A DNA stretch of 64,000 nt from Cryomorphaceae bacterium (GTDB lineage Bacteria; Bacteroidota; Bacteroidia; Flavobacteriales_D; Crocinitomicaceae): NCBI GenBank assembly GCA_027490665.1, contig JAIXXP010000006.1, forward strand, positions 1 to 64,000, in the 5' to 3' direction. A program made the position numbers and the translations under genes. The notes under the pieces were generated by a model, which was not told the origin of the DNA, ran no database searches, and saw only the letters and a list, made by a program, of their open reading frames with translations. Positions 24,870 to 33,938 of this stretch are shown here, one piece after another (the stretch's first letter is position 1; every line of letters begins with the position of its first letter).

Positions 24870-25621
24870 CCCTGTAATTGTGGCGCTTTTTCATAAGTGA
24901 TTTCCCACAAGAACAAACCCTGGGCGGGTACCGATACATACGCCTCCGAACGGTTTTTGGCAGCAATTATGCCTGGCAGTTCGGAGGCTTTTATTTTGCC
25001 TAAACCCACCTCAACGAGCGTCCCAACAATGGCGCGTACCATATTGCGCAAAAAGCGATTGGCTGAAATCTCAAAATAAAGGCCGTTTGCTGTTTCGAAC
25101 CATTCTGCCGAAAAAACCTCACAGATATTTGTTTTGACATCGGTGTGAGCTTTTGCAAATGAAGAAAAATCCTGGATGCCAAGTAAGTGTTTGGCGGCTT
25201 GGTTCATTGCATCTATGTCTAAATCTTGCTGTAGGTACCAGCTCTGAGTGCGCACAAAAGGGTCCTTATGTCGATTGATAAAATATCGGTAAGTGCGGCT
25301 ACTCGCGTCAAAACGCGCATGTAAGTCTGAATGGAGCTCCCAAGCTTTCGAAAACGAAATATCAGGAGGGGTCATGCGGTTGAGTTTGAAAACCAATTGT
25401 TGTGGATCCCAAGCTTGCGGAAGGTCGGTGTGTAAGAAATAATTTTTAGCGTGTACGCCGGCGTCCGTTCGACCGCACCCTACAATTTCAATTTTTTCGT
25501 TACCATGTAATTTACCTAACGCTTTTTGGATTTCTTCTTGAACAGAGTTTGCACTCGGCTGAATTTGCCATCCGTGAAAGTTGCTTCCGTCGTAAGCGAG
25601 CTGAATAAAATAACGCGGCAC
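24866..25621 (-). CDS. truA: tRNA pseudouridine(38-40) synthase TruA
   Basis: 251 residues from a GTG start. The catalytic motif CGRTDAGVHAKNY (Asp near residue 53) and the opening YFIQLAYDGSNFHGWQ are diagnostic. TruA makes pseudouridine at positions 38-40 of the anticodon stem of many tRNAs. The start is one base from the stop of the upstream TPR/WD40-like gene, so the two are probably translated from one message. It is convergent with the plug protein gene, overlapping by four bases. Confidence 0.95.
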   Translation of the reverse strand: MPRYFIQLAYDGSNFHGWQIQPSANSVQEEIQKALGKLHGNEKIEIVGCGRTDAGVHAKNYFLHTDLPQAWDPQQLVFKLNRMTPPDISFSKAWELHSDLHARFDASSRTYRYFINRHKDPFVRTQSWYLQQDLDIDAMNQAAKHLLGIQDFSSFAKAHTDVKTNICEVFSAEWFETANGLYFEISANRFLRNMVRAIVGTLVEVGLGKIKASELPGIIAAKNRSEAYVSVPAQGLFLWEITYEKAPQLQG

Positions 25622-25622
25622 T

Positions 25623-26981
25623 TTATTTCTGTTCTTCTGTTTGTATAACGCCTAAAGGGGCCTCGAACAAATTGTAACTAAACAAACCTTCAAGTTCGCT
25701 GACACTTGCCCAAGTGAGGGTAGGGCCACAAATCTGAAAATGGGTATCGTCTAGTGTTGAATTGATAGCAGCGCCTAAATTTTTCGGCGCAGACCAACCT
25801 TCGTTTTCTCTTTTGCAGTAAAAAATATCGTAGCCGCCCATGCCGAGATGGCCGTCGGAGGCAAAAAACAGGAACTTACCGTCTGGGCTTACAAATGGAG
25901 TGGTTTCGCGTCCTTCGGTATTGATCCCTTGCGGCAAAACTTGCACCTCAGCTTGCCAAATGCCATTCACTTTTTTGGCCATATAAATATCAGTTGCGTA
26001 TTTTTCAGCGGCGCGATCAGAAACAAAATAGAGTTCTTCTACATAGGTGAATTCATCGATCCAGATGGTATCGGTTTTGGTTGGGGCGCCTTCAAAATAA
26101 CTCGTGTTCAGTCCTGGAATATTGATAATGATTTGTTTGTCGTCCCAAACACCAACTGTTTCTGCGGTGAGTTCAAAAATATCTGAGCCTTGCGTACTTG
26201 CTTCTTTAGATGCAGTTGTGTTGAGTGTGCCTAATGCGCTCAGTTGGTCTGCTGCTAAGTAGGAGAGTGCATCAAAACCTTCCGTATTGAGCAATTCATC
26301 ATTGCTATAGGTGCGCACCCAAATTTTGTTGTTTTCAGGGTCTGGTTGTGCTTGGTAAATATCCTCAAAAAAGCGTTGGTCGTCGGGGTTGAGGTTGGCT
26401 CCTTTTGCATTTGGATTCCGTGTTGTAAAGTATAGCGTTTGGCCATCCTTACTTAAAATTGGTCCGTATTCGTCGTAATTGGTATTGAGTGTTCCGCCTA
26501 ATAGTTGACGCTCATTCTTGACACCTGCTTGAAGCAGTGCAAAATTGCTTTGTTCTTCGAGTAATTGAAATCCGAGTAGTTTGTAATCTTTTTCTGATTT
26601 GATTAATTTCTTCGCCTGTGCGCACAAATTCTTCGCTTTTTCGGCATCTCCGAGTGAAAGCGCAATTTGCCCTGCTAAATACATGTGTTCTTCTGTGCTG
26701 TTTGATCCGAACAACTCGAGTGCTTTTGAACAGTGTTCTTGGGCATAAGTGTAGGAACGTAGGTCAAATTCGGTGGTGGCGAGCAGGAAATACGCATTGG
26801 CATTGGTAGAGTCTAGGGCTACGGCTTGTTTGAGTAACATATAAGCATTGGTGCTTTGGCCTTCATCGAAAAGCGTACTTGCGTTGGCAACAATGCGCTT
26901 GGCTTTGAGTTTGTCTTTTTTAGTGATGGCCTGTGAAAAGCCGAAGAAAGGTAGGGCGATGAAAAGAAGAAGTGCTCTCAT
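25623..26981 (-). CDS. TPR plus WD40-like (PD40) exported protein
   Basis: 452 residues with a signal peptide (about 1-17). TPR-like helices occupy about 25-150 (NAYFLLATTEFDLRSYTYAQEHC). After a linker, beta-propeller PD40 motifs such as YGPILSKDGQTLYFTTRNP and FVSPDGKFLFFASDGHLGMGGYDIFYCKRENEG follow. The combination resembles the N-terminal part of PorE-like proteins of the type IX system, but the usual OmpA-like peptidoglycan-binding domain is missing. It may be a cell-envelope scaffold protein. The exact role is unknown. It is upstream of and almost touching truA. Confidence 0.78.
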   Translation of the reverse strand: MRALLLFIALPFFGFSQAITKKDKLKAKRIVANASTLFDEGQSTNAYMLLKQAVALDSTNANAYFLLATTEFDLRSYTYAQEHCSKALELFGSNSTEEHMYLAGQIALSLGDAEKAKNLCAQAKKLIKSEKDYKLLGFQLLEEQSNFALLQAGVKNERQLLGGTLNTNYDEYGPILSKDGQTLYFTTRNPNAKGANLNPDDQRFFEDIYQAQPDPENNKIWVRTYSNDELLNTEGFDALSYLAADQLSALGTLNTTASKEASTQGSDIFELTAETVGVWDDKQIIINIPGLNTSYFEGAPTKTDTIWIDEFTYVEELYFVSDRAAEKYATDIYMAKKVNGIWQAEVQVLPQGINTEGRETTPFVSPDGKFLFFASDGHLGMGGYDIFYCKRENEGWSAPKNLGAAINSTLDDTHFQICGPTLTWASVSELEGLFSYNLFEAPLGVIQTEEQK

Positions 26982-27025
26982 ATAAATTGTATATAGTACA
27001 AAGTAAATAAAACTATTAAAAGCAA

Positions 27026-27033
27026 TAACTTTG
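27026..27033 (+). promoter_or_regulatory. TAnnTTTG -7 box for the phosphodiester glycosidase gene
   Basis: TAACTTTG, full consensus, 12 bases before the ATG at 27046 in an AT-rich divergent spacer. Confidence 0.45.
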
Positions 27034-27045
27034 AATAAAGAATAG

Positions 27046-27906
27046 ATGTCAACTATGTTTCGTTTGTTATTGTTTCCATTTATCTTTTTGGTCTTTCAGG
27101 CTTGTTCATATAGTAAACCTAAAAAACAAAAGGAAGTTCCGAATTACGCCAACTGGACCACCCTCATTAAAGGAATGGAATACCGCGAAATCGACGCCCC
27201 CACTAAGTCTTTCCTCGGAGACTCCAAATTGGCCATTTTACGAATGGATCCTGCTGAATTTCAGTTTGATTTATTCACTGCAACCCAGCACGACTCCATT
27301 CCAAAAAGTGTGCAAACTTGGTCCGACTCCTTTCACCTTATGGTTGCTTTCAATGCAGGTATGTACGACCTCAACAAACCCCTCATCAGTAGGGCTTACT
27401 TGCAAAATGGCAAACACCTGAACAACGGCCAATTACTTGAGGACTTCAATTTAATGATGGCATTAGGCCCAAAACCAAAATGTCAGCGTTCCAATATCGA
27501 AGTACTTGACCTCACTTGTGCCAACTGGGAACAAGAAAAAAATAATTTCAAGGGCTTTGCGCAAGGCCTGCGCATGATAGATTGCAACGCCAAGCCCATG
27601 AATTGGCAAAAAAACATACAATCTTGTAGCATGTTGGTGGCGGCAGAAGACGAAAAAGGATGGTTTTATCTCATTTTTACGCGTTCCCCATACACCCACA
27701 ATCAAATGATCAACTTCATGAAGCAAATGCCGGGGGGCTTGCACGATGCCATTTATCTTGAAGGTGGTCCTGAAACCAGCTTGCTCATTAACGTCAATGG
27801 GCACCACATTAAAAAAGTGGGTTCTTGGGTTTCTGATACCTGGGAAAGCGATGCCAACAAGCACTTTTGGCCGCTGCCTAATATTGTGGGTGTCCGTAAA
27901 AAGTAA
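27046..27906 (+). CDS. Phosphodiester glycosidase family lipoprotein (NAGPA-like)
   Basis: 286 residues from the first ATG (27046; a second ATG at 27055 is possible). The N-terminus has a lipobox (LVFQAC, Cys near residue 20), so the mature protein is probably anchored in a membrane. The NAGPA-like domain shows VAFNAGMYDL and YLEGGPETSLLI, matching phosphodiester glycosidases related to the mannose-6-phosphate uncovering enzyme. Bacterial members cut N-acetylglucosamine or similar sugars from phosphodiesters, for example in envelope polymers. The substrate here is unknown. The following 258 bases hold no convincing gene. Confidence 0.85.
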   Translation: MSTMFRLLLFPFIFLVFQACSYSKPKKQKEVPNYANWTTLIKGMEYREIDAPTKSFLGDSKLAILRMDPAEFQFDLFTATQHDSIPKSVQTWSDSFHLMVAFNAGMYDLNKPLISRAYLQNGKHLNNGQLLEDFNLMMALGPKPKCQRSNIEVLDLTCANWEQEKNNFKGFAQGLRMIDCNAKPMNWQKNIQSCSMLVAAEDEKGWFYLIFTRSPYTHNQMINFMKQMPGGLHDAIYLEGGPETSLLINVNGHHIKKVGSWVSDTWESDANKHFWPLPNIVGVRKK

Positions 27907-27997
27907 ATGACCCTTTTGATAAAGTGAAAAACATGATATCAATCAGGTTTTTAATCCTGTAGTACTCATATTTGTTTGAGCGTAAGTACGCCATCTT

Positions 27998-28148
27998 TGT
28001 AGTGTTCAACGGAACAACACTACTGTAATTTACAAATTCAACTACCGTCAAATTACAATGGAGAGAGGATTCAATCAGAGCATGGGTTTAGTATCAATTT
28101 TTTCCTCTTGAAACAGTAGTCAAAAGCCACCTTTAGGGGTGGCTTTTT
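27998..28148 (+). ncRNA. Candidate structured small RNA locus with terminator
   Basis: Between the glycosidase and the reductase gene lies a gene-free stretch with two stem-loops before a terminator: GTAGTGTT (27999-28006) pairs with AACACTAC (28016-28023), and GTAATTT (28025-28031) with AAATTAC (28050-28056). A CATCTTTG at 27992-27999 resembles a -7 box with one change. A 17-codon frame MERGFNQSMGLVSIFSS lies at 28058-28111 just before the terminator. The locus could be a small RNA, a tiny protein gene, or the tail of the upstream transcript. I recognise no Rfam family; exact ends are unknown. Confidence 0.3.
28122..28148 (+). terminator. Rho-independent terminator
   Basis: AAAAGCCACC (28122-28131) pairs perfectly with GGTGGCTTTT (28138-28147) around a six-base loop, followed by T residues. 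The A-rich 5' arm makes it possibly bidirectional, so it may also serve the leftward reductase gene ending at 28165. Confidence 0.8.
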
Positions 28149-28164
28149 CATTTCTTAATTGTAC

Positions 28165-28809
28165 TTAAATGAGGTCCGGGTAGAGGAGTGTCTGCACGCC
28201 TTCTTGATTTTTAAAGGAGTTTCGATGCATGGCTACAGCCAATTCTTTGGCGCTGATGCTGTGGTATTTTTGCAGCGAACCAATGAGCAATTGGTCAAAC
28301 AATGGGCTTAGGAGTTGTGCAATTTTTTCGCCAAAGCGTTTTTCGGGGCGTGGGCCAATTAAGATAGACGGTTGGTAAATGAGCGTGCGTTCAAAATTGA
28401 GCTCTTGAAGGTCGCGTTCAATTTCGCCTTTCAAACGGCTGTAAAAAATCTTGGACTTCGTGTCTGCACCTATTGCACTGATGAGGTGAACTTCTGTTGC
28501 ACCTGCATTTTTGGCTGCGGTAGCTGCGGCGAGGGTCATGCCGTAGTCTATCGCGCGATATTGTGTTTGGTTTGGTGTTTTTTTGCGCGTAGTTCCAATG
28601 CAGCAATACAAGGCTGTAGCATCAGTAAACGCATCTGGCGCTGGCTTACTCAAATCTGTTTGGATGAGCTTGATTTTTTCTGAAGTAAAAGCCAAAGGGC
28701 GCCTGGTTAAAATTCTAATTTCAGATACTTGCTGATCATTGATCAATTCTTCAACGAGGGCAGACCCAACAAGCCCTGTTGCACCGAGTATAACGACTGA
28801 TTTTTGCAT
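28165..28809 (-). CDS. NAD(P)-binding Rossmann-fold protein (NmrA/HTATIP2-like)
   Basis: 214 residues from the ATG at 28807-28809 (MQKSVVILGATG); a TTG two codons upstream is less likely because a perfect -7 box ends three bases before this ATG. The dinucleotide motif GATGLVGSALVE sits at residues about 8-19, with LISAIGADTKSKIFYSRLKGEIERDL carrying a YxxxK-like pair. The family includes HTATIP2-like and YwnB-like short-chain reductases of unknown substrate. It is followed by the terminator region and is divergent from the TetR operon. Confidence 0.85.
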   Translation of the reverse strand: MQKSVVILGATGLVGSALVEELINDQQVSEIRILTRRPLAFTSEKIKLIQTDLSKPAPDAFTDATALYCCIGTTRKKTPNQTQYRAIDYGMTLAAATAAKNAGATEVHLISAIGADTKSKIFYSRLKGEIERDLQELNFERTLIYQPSILIGPRPEKRFGEKIAQLLSPLFDQLLIGSLQKYHSISAKELAVAMHRNSFKNQEGVQTLLYPDLI

Positions 28810-28812
28810 TTT

Positions 28813-28820
28813 CAAAATTA
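28813..28820 (-). promoter_or_regulatory. TAnnTTTG -7 box abutting the reductase gene
   Basis: TAATTTTG on the minus strand, full consensus, three bases before the ATG at 28809. It decides the start and predicts a leaderless mRNA. Confidence 0.5.
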
Positions 28821-28903
28821 CTTATAATGTGGATAAAAAGATGTTATAATAATCCTACCAATTTAGAATAGTGTTGCTATTATTTTTGCAACAAATTACT
28901 TTT

Positions 28904-29572
28904 ATGGATCTTGTTGACCGTTTTCAGATTCCAGTACTCGAAGAAATTGCACTGCGCAACCCGCAGGCGACGCAACTTGGGCAGCGCATCATAGAAGGAA
29001 GCATTCTCTTGATCAATGAACTTGGTTTTGAGCAGTTTACTTTTAAAAAGCTGGCGCTTTCTGTGGGCACAACAGAAGCATCTGTGTACCGGTATTTCTC
29101 AAGTAAGCAAAAGCTTTTGCTCTACCTGATCAACTGGTATTGGGGCAGGCTAGAGTGTCGCTTGCTTCTACAAACGCAAGGAGGTAACCCAAAAGAACGC
29201 CTCGTCAAAGCCCTTGAATTGCTCTTGGTACCACAGCCCACATCGCTTTCATTCACCAATGAAAAACGCCTACAGCGTATTGTCATCCACGAGGCTTCTA
29301 AAGTTTTTCTGACCAAAGCCGTAGATGCCGATCATCAAACCGGATTTCATAGTATATATTTGCAAATAGTGCACTATATTTCTGATCTAGTACGCGCTTA
29401 TCAACCTAAATGCAAGTATCCAGAAATGTTGGTCACTACTTTACTAGAAGGCAGTTTGCAACAACGATTTTTTGGTCAGCATTTGCCAGAAGTCACCAAC
29501 GCATCAGAACAAGAAGATGCAGTGGCTGTTTTTTATACACAACTATTTTTTAGCTATCTCGATCATGAATAA
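28904..29572 (+). CDS. TetR/AcrR family transcriptional regulator
   Basis: 222 residues from the ATG at 28904 (MDLVDRFQIP); the frame extends upstream but lacks conserved sequence there. The N-terminal helix-turn-helix spans about 20-70 with LGFEQFTFKKLALSVGTTEASVYRYFSSKQKLLLYLINWYW (in part: TTEASVYRYFSSKQKL), typical of TetR. The C-terminal ligand-binding domain is not assignable. Its stop overlaps the ABC gene start by eight bases, and the operon continues with HlyD and TolC genes, so it most likely represses its own efflux operon in response to an unknown compound. Confidence 0.9.
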   Translation: MDLVDRFQIPVLEEIALRNPQATQLGQRIIEGSILLINELGFEQFTFKKLALSVGTTEASVYRYFSSKQKLLLYLINWYWGRLECRLLLQTQGGNPKERLVKALELLLVPQPTSLSFTNEKRLQRIVIHEASKVFLTKAVDADHQTGFHSIYLQIVHYISDLVRAYQPKCKYPEMLVTTLLEGSLQQRFFGQHLPEVTNASEQEDAVAVFYTQLFFSYLDHE

Positions 29573-31199
29573 AGACGTCAGCAAACCTTATGAGCGCTTT
29601 TGGGCGCTGCTCAAACCAGACAGCAAAGATATTTCAGACATCTATCTCTTTGCCATCATCGGCGGCCTGCTCAGCCTAGGCTTGCCTTTGGGCATACAAG
29701 CCATCATTAACTTTATTCAGGCGGGAAAAGTCAGCACGTCCTGGTTCTTGTTGGTAGGTTTGGTTGTTTCGGCTATTGGTTTTTCAGGCTACATGAACAT
29801 TGCGCAATTGCGCATTACCGAAAATTTGCAACAGCGCATATTTACACGTTCGGCCTTAGAATTTGCTACGCGCATTCCAAAAATTCAGCTACGCGAACTC
29901 CTATTGCGCTATGCGCCAGAATGGACCAACCGCTTTTTTGACACGCTCACCATTCAAAAAGGAATTTCCAAATTGCTTATAGATTTTACAGCGGCATCTT
30001 TACAGATTTTATTTGGGCTCATCCTGCTGTCATTTTACCATCCATTTTTCATCATCTTTGGCTTTGCCCTTCTTTTGTTACTTATTTTGATTTTTAGAAT
30101 GACGGCTAAACGTGGTTTTGTAACGAGCCTCGATGAATCCAAATACAAATACAAGGTGGCCAATTGGCTCGAAGAAGTTGCTCGCAATCGACTGACTTTC
30201 AAACATCTTGGCAACAATGGCATTTTGCTCAAGCGTTCAGATACTTATTTGCAAGGTTACCTGAAGTCTAGAGATGCGCACTTCAAAGTTTTGGTTCAGC
30301 AGTACAAATACCTGATTGGTTTCAAGATGCTCATTGCATTTGCTTTACTGATCATCGGTGGTTTGTTGGTCCTCAGTCAGCAAATGAATATTGGGCAATT
30401 TGTTGCGGCCGAAATTATTATCGTTTTGGTGCTCAATTCGGTTGAGAAGTTAATCGTTAGCCTTGAGATGGTATACGATGTGCTCACGGCTATTGAAAAA
30501 ATAGGTGAAATTACCGACCTCCCTTTAGATTCTGAAGAAGGCATCGAACTTCAAAAAGTGCCGGCACTTGCAATTGAAGTAACGCAATTAGAGTACCAAA
30601 CCAGCTGGAGTCAAACACCTCTATTGGCTAATTTATCCTGCCGTTTTGAAGCTGGTAAATTCTATCATATCCAAGATTTTGAAGGTAACAAAGCTCAAGG
30701 ATTATTTCTCATGATCACTGCCATGGCCTTTCCCAATAAAGGTCAAGTGCTCATCAACGGCATTCCAACGAGTAACCTGAATGTCGAAACCTTGCGCACC
30801 CAAATTGCCAGTTTGTCTCATCACGACCAACTCATCTACGGAACCGTTCTTGAGAACATCACCATGGGACGCAACTGCGATGTTTCCCAAGTAATGGAAT
30901 TAGCTGTTGCCATAGGACTAGACCAAAAGGTTTTGGCCCTGACCGATGCTTACCAGACCATACTGAATCCAGAAGCAAGCACCCTAGACAGACAACTTAT
31001 TACGCTTGTTTTATTGTGTCGAGCACTCATCGCAAATCCGGCAGTCATCCTTTGGGATACACACACTCATTATTTATCAAATACAACTCTGGAAAGCGTA
31101 TTAAAGTATTTAACCAGCGCATATAAAGGAACCCTCTTATTAGCAAGTATCGATGAGCACAACCTCTCGCTCAACCACGAAAAATTGATCTTATGTTAA
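29565..31199 (+). CDS. ABC exporter subunit with a degenerate nucleotide-binding domain
   Basis: 544 residues from the ATG at 29565, which overlaps the TetR stop. Residues about 1-310 form an ABC exporter membrane domain (six segments; LRITENLQQRIFTRSALEFA is typical of this Bacteroidota efflux family). The nucleotide-binding domain (about 340-540) keeps the fold (LANLSCRFEAG, GQVLINGIPTSNLNVETLRTQIA, GTVLENITMG), but Walker A reads DFEGNKAQG near 371-379 with no GK[ST], the signature is not LSGGQ, Walker B is AVILWDTHT with Thr for the catalytic Glu, and the H-loop His is missing. The protein probably cannot hydrolyse ATP alone. It is overlapped by the hlyD start. Confidence 0.87.
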   Translation: MNKDVSKPYERFWALLKPDSKDISDIYLFAIIGGLLSLGLPLGIQAIINFIQAGKVSTSWFLLVGLVVSAIGFSGYMNIAQLRITENLQQRIFTRSALEFATRIPKIQLRELLLRYAPEWTNRFFDTLTIQKGISKLLIDFTAASLQILFGLILLSFYHPFFIIFGFALLLLLILIFRMTAKRGFVTSLDESKYKYKVANWLEEVARNRLTFKHLGNNGILLKRSDTYLQGYLKSRDAHFKVLVQQYKYLIGFKMLIAFALLIIGGLLVLSQQMNIGQFVAAEIIIVLVLNSVEKLIVSLEMVYDVLTAIEKIGEITDLPLDSEEGIELQKVPALAIEVTQLEYQTSWSQTPLLANLSCRFEAGKFYHIQDFEGNKAQGLFLMITAMAFPNKGQVLINGIPTSNLNVETLRTQIASLSHHDQLIYGTVLENITMGRNCDVSQVMELAVAIGLDQKVLALTDAYQTILNPEASTLDRQLITLVLLCRALIANPAVILWDTHTHYLSNTTLESVLKYLTSAYKGTLLLASIDEHNLSLNHEKLILC

Positions 31200-32551
31200 A
31201 CATTTCTCCGCAAAATCGCAATCAAATTGATACTGATGGGCTTGTTTCAACAGACATGCTGAACAAAGCACCCAAAAAACTCTTGCGCAATGCAATTTAC
31301 TTTCTATTGATTTTTGGCGGAATCATCCTTTTGCTTCCCTGGACGCAAAATATCAGGTCAAATGGGCAGGTGCTCACCCTCCGACCAGAACAACGGCCCC
31401 AAACCATCAATGCGCTCATTGGTGGGCGTATAGAGAAGTGGTTTGTAAAAGAAGGCGATTTGGTCAAAGCGGGTGATACAATTATGTTTATTTCCGAGAT
31501 CAAAGATGGCTATTTTGACCCGCAACTAGTGGGGCGCAGCGAGCAACAGCTCAGAAGTAAGGAGCAAAGTGTCGTCTCCTATGGCGATAAAGTTCAGTCA
31601 CTAGACAGGCGCATCGATGCGCTCATCGAAACTGGAAAGTTGAAAGTCAAGCAGGCGCGAATCAAAACGCAGCAAGCCCAGCTGAAACTAAAGTCAGATA
31701 GTATCGAAAATCAAGCCGCGATGCTCAACTATCAAATTGCAAAGGATCAGTTCGAGCGCTTTGAAAAACTTTACAAAGAAGACCTCAAGTCTAAAACAGA
31801 AGTTGAAACCCGAAAAGTTGCCATGCAGCGCGCACAAGCATCAATGATCAGCGCACAACAAAAGTTTTTACAGAGTCGCAATGATATCATCGATGCTAAG
31901 GTGGAGCTCAATGCTGTAGAAACCAAGTTTCAGGATGAAGTTTCTAAAGCGGAGTCAGAGAAATTTACAGCGCTTTCAAGTATGTACGAAGCAGAAATCG
32001 ATGTAAGTAAAATGCAAACTCAGGTTGCCAATTACTCAATTCGCAACGGCATGTATTATATTTTAGCTCCACAAGATGGCCGCATCACCAAAACGCTATC
32101 AAGTGGCCTAGGAGAAACCATCAAACAGGGCACAGCAATAGCCACCATTATGCCTACCAACTATGACCTTGCTGTTGAAATGTACGTCAGACCAATGGAT
32201 CTTCCTTTATTGCAAGTTGGTCAGCATGTCCGCATACAGTTCGATGGTTGGCCAGCAATTGTTTTTTCGGGTTGGCCTAACACCAGTTACGGAACCTACG
32301 GCGGAACTGTTTTTGCCATTGATCAATTTGCCAACGAGAATGGCGAGTTTCGCGTGCTTGTATCCCCGGACCCCAAAGAAAATAAATGGCCAGAAGCACT
32401 GCGTGTAGGCGGAGGCGCATATGCAATGCTCCTTCTCAACGATGTGCCTATTTGGTACGAGCTCTGGCGAAACGTCAATGGTTTCCCTCCAGATTACTAC
32501 AAAGCACCGGTTAAAAAATCAACTGTAAAAGCCAAGTCAAATGACAAATAA
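31193..32551 (+). CDS. HlyD-family membrane fusion protein
   Basis: 452 residues. One transmembrane helix (about 34-53, FLLIFGGIILLLPW) is followed by a lipoyl-like half-motif (INALIGGRIEKWFVKEGDLVKAGDTIMFI), a long coiled-coil hairpin (about 115-270), the second half (YYILAPQDGRITKTL, about 290) and a beta-barrel. This is the periplasmic adaptor that links an inner-membrane exporter to TolC. Its ATG overlaps the ABC gene, and its end overlaps the TolC gene by 11 bases, so the proteins are made in a coupled way. Confidence 0.93.
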   Translation: MLNISPQNRNQIDTDGLVSTDMLNKAPKKLLRNAIYFLLIFGGIILLLPWTQNIRSNGQVLTLRPEQRPQTINALIGGRIEKWFVKEGDLVKAGDTIMFISEIKDGYFDPQLVGRSEQQLRSKEQSVVSYGDKVQSLDRRIDALIETGKLKVKQARIKTQQAQLKLKSDSIENQAAMLNYQIAKDQFERFEKLYKEDLKSKTEVETRKVAMQRAQASMISAQQKFLQSRNDIIDAKVELNAVETKFQDEVSKAESEKFTALSSMYEAEIDVSKMQTQVANYSIRNGMYYILAPQDGRITKTLSSGLGETIKQGTAIATIMPTNYDLAVEMYVRPMDLPLLQVGQHVRIQFDGWPAIVFSGWPNTSYGTYGGTVFAIDQFANENGEFRVLVSPDPKENKWPEALRVGGGAYAMLLLNDVPIWYELWRNVNGFPPDYYKAPVKKSTVKAKSNDK

Positions 32552-33938
32552 GCACGCTGTACTTTTCATTTTATTGTTTTGCTCTTTTACGAATTGGTCG
32601 CAAAATGCTGAACTGCGCCCAGAGGCATTCATGCTGCAGGTGCTCGAAGGTCACCCTTTGGCAAAGCAAGCCAAACTCATCCCTGAGTTTGCAGAAACCT
32701 ATGTATTAAAAGCACGTGGTGGTTTTGACCCGAAATTGAATTACGACCTCGCTCAAAAATACTACGGCAATAAAATGTACTATAGCTTGTCTGATGCCCA
32801 GCTCAAAGTACCCACTTGGTATGGTTTAAGTGTTCAAACAGGTATCGAACAAAACCGTGGTGCCTACCTAGATCCTCAGGGGCTTACACCTCAAAATGGC
32901 TTGTGGTACGGCGGGCTCACTGCCAATCTCGGTAACGGATTACTCATTGATGAGCGCCGTGCGGAGTTACAAAAAGCAAACGTCTACTTAAAGAGCAGTC
33001 AACTTGAACAACGCTTGGCACTCAATGAGTTGGTTATGGAGGCTGGTTACGCCTATTGGGATTGGTATTTGCAATTTTATGCGGGCCAAATTCTCAAAGA
33101 AGCATTGGAAGTAGGCGCTGTACGTCTTAGGGCTATGCAGCGCATGGCAGAACTCGGCGACCGCCCCTACATCGACACTGTTGAGGCTGCTATTCAATAT
33201 CAGACCAGAGCCGCTGCCTTTGCCGATCAAGAAGCGAGGTCTGCGGCCGCTAGTGCCGTTCTGAATCGCTATCTCTGGAAAGCAGATGGAACGCCTCTTG
33301 AGCTCAGTTCAGAAACCCAGCCTCTTCAGGCCGACAGCTTAAGTGTACAACAGCCTAAATTGGTATTCGCAGGTCCGGTCGATACGCTGGTTCAACAACA
33401 TCCCTACTTAGGAATTTTATCTTACAAATTAGATGTCTTGGCAATCGAAAAGCGCTACAATCAAGAGCAACTGAAACCACAAATTGAACTCAAATATAAC
33501 TTTCTTAACGAACCTATACAGTACAATCCACTCGCGCAATTTTCAATCAATGATTACAAATGGGGTGTGAGTGCAGCAATGCCGCTGTTTCTGAGAAAAG
33601 AGCGCGCTGCAGTACAACAAACCAAACTTAAAATTGAGCAAACCAACTTTGAGCGCCAAGACCGCAGTGCAGAACTTACCGCAAAAATGCTATCTACAAG
33701 AGCAGAATACCTCAATGCCCGCAAACAACTTTTAATTTTCACAGAAAACGCAACCAGTACCAAAAAGTTATTGGCAGCAGAACTCAGTATGTTTGAAGCT
33801 GGTGAAAGCTCCCTTTTCATGGTAAACATGCGCGAAAGCGCCGCGTTTCAGGCTGCGTTAAAAGTGGTGGAGTATCAAGCGAAGTGTGAACAGCTTTGGC
33901 TCAAGTGGGAATTTCTTCAGGCTAACTTAGTGAGATAA
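32541..33938 (+). CDS. TolC-family outer membrane efflux protein
   Basis: 465 residues with a signal peptide (about 1-20). Two repeats of long alpha-helical segments and beta-strands match the outer-membrane efflux protein fold: the AELQKANVYLKSSQLEQRLALNELVMEAGYAYWDWYL stretch (in part LNELVMEAGYAYWDW) is a typical helix start. It forms the outer-membrane duct for the HlyD/ABC proteins encoded just upstream. The gene is convergent with and overlaps by 17 bases the SbtA-like gene. The exported substrate is unknown. Confidence 0.92.
   Translation: MTNKHAVLFILLFCSFTNWSQNAELRPEAFMLQVLEGHPLAKQAKLIPEFAETYVLKARGGFDPKLNYDLAQKYYGNKMYYSLSDAQLKVPTWYGLSVQTGIEQNRGAYLDPQGLTPQNGLWYGGLTANLGNGLLIDERRAELQKANVYLKSSQLEQRLALNELVMEAGYAYWDWYLQFYAGQILKEALEVGAVRLRAMQRMAELGDRPYIDTVEAAIQYQTRAAAFADQEARSAAASAVLNRYLWKADGTPLELSSETQPLQADSLSVQQPKLVFAGPVDTLVQQHPYLGILSYKLDVLAIEKRYNQEQLKPQIELKYNFLNEPIQYNPLAQFSINDYKWGVSAAMPLFLRKERAAVQQTKLKIEQTNFERQDRSAELTAKMLSTRAEYLNARKQLLIFTENATSTKKLLAAELSMFEAGESSLFMVNMRESAAFQAALKVVEYQAKCEQLWLKWEFLQANLVR

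Noticed and set aside
27980-28060. A tRNA or known riboswitch in the intergenic stretch
   Set aside because: No T-loop or acceptor CCA pattern and no recognised riboswitch core; only simple stems and a terminator are present.
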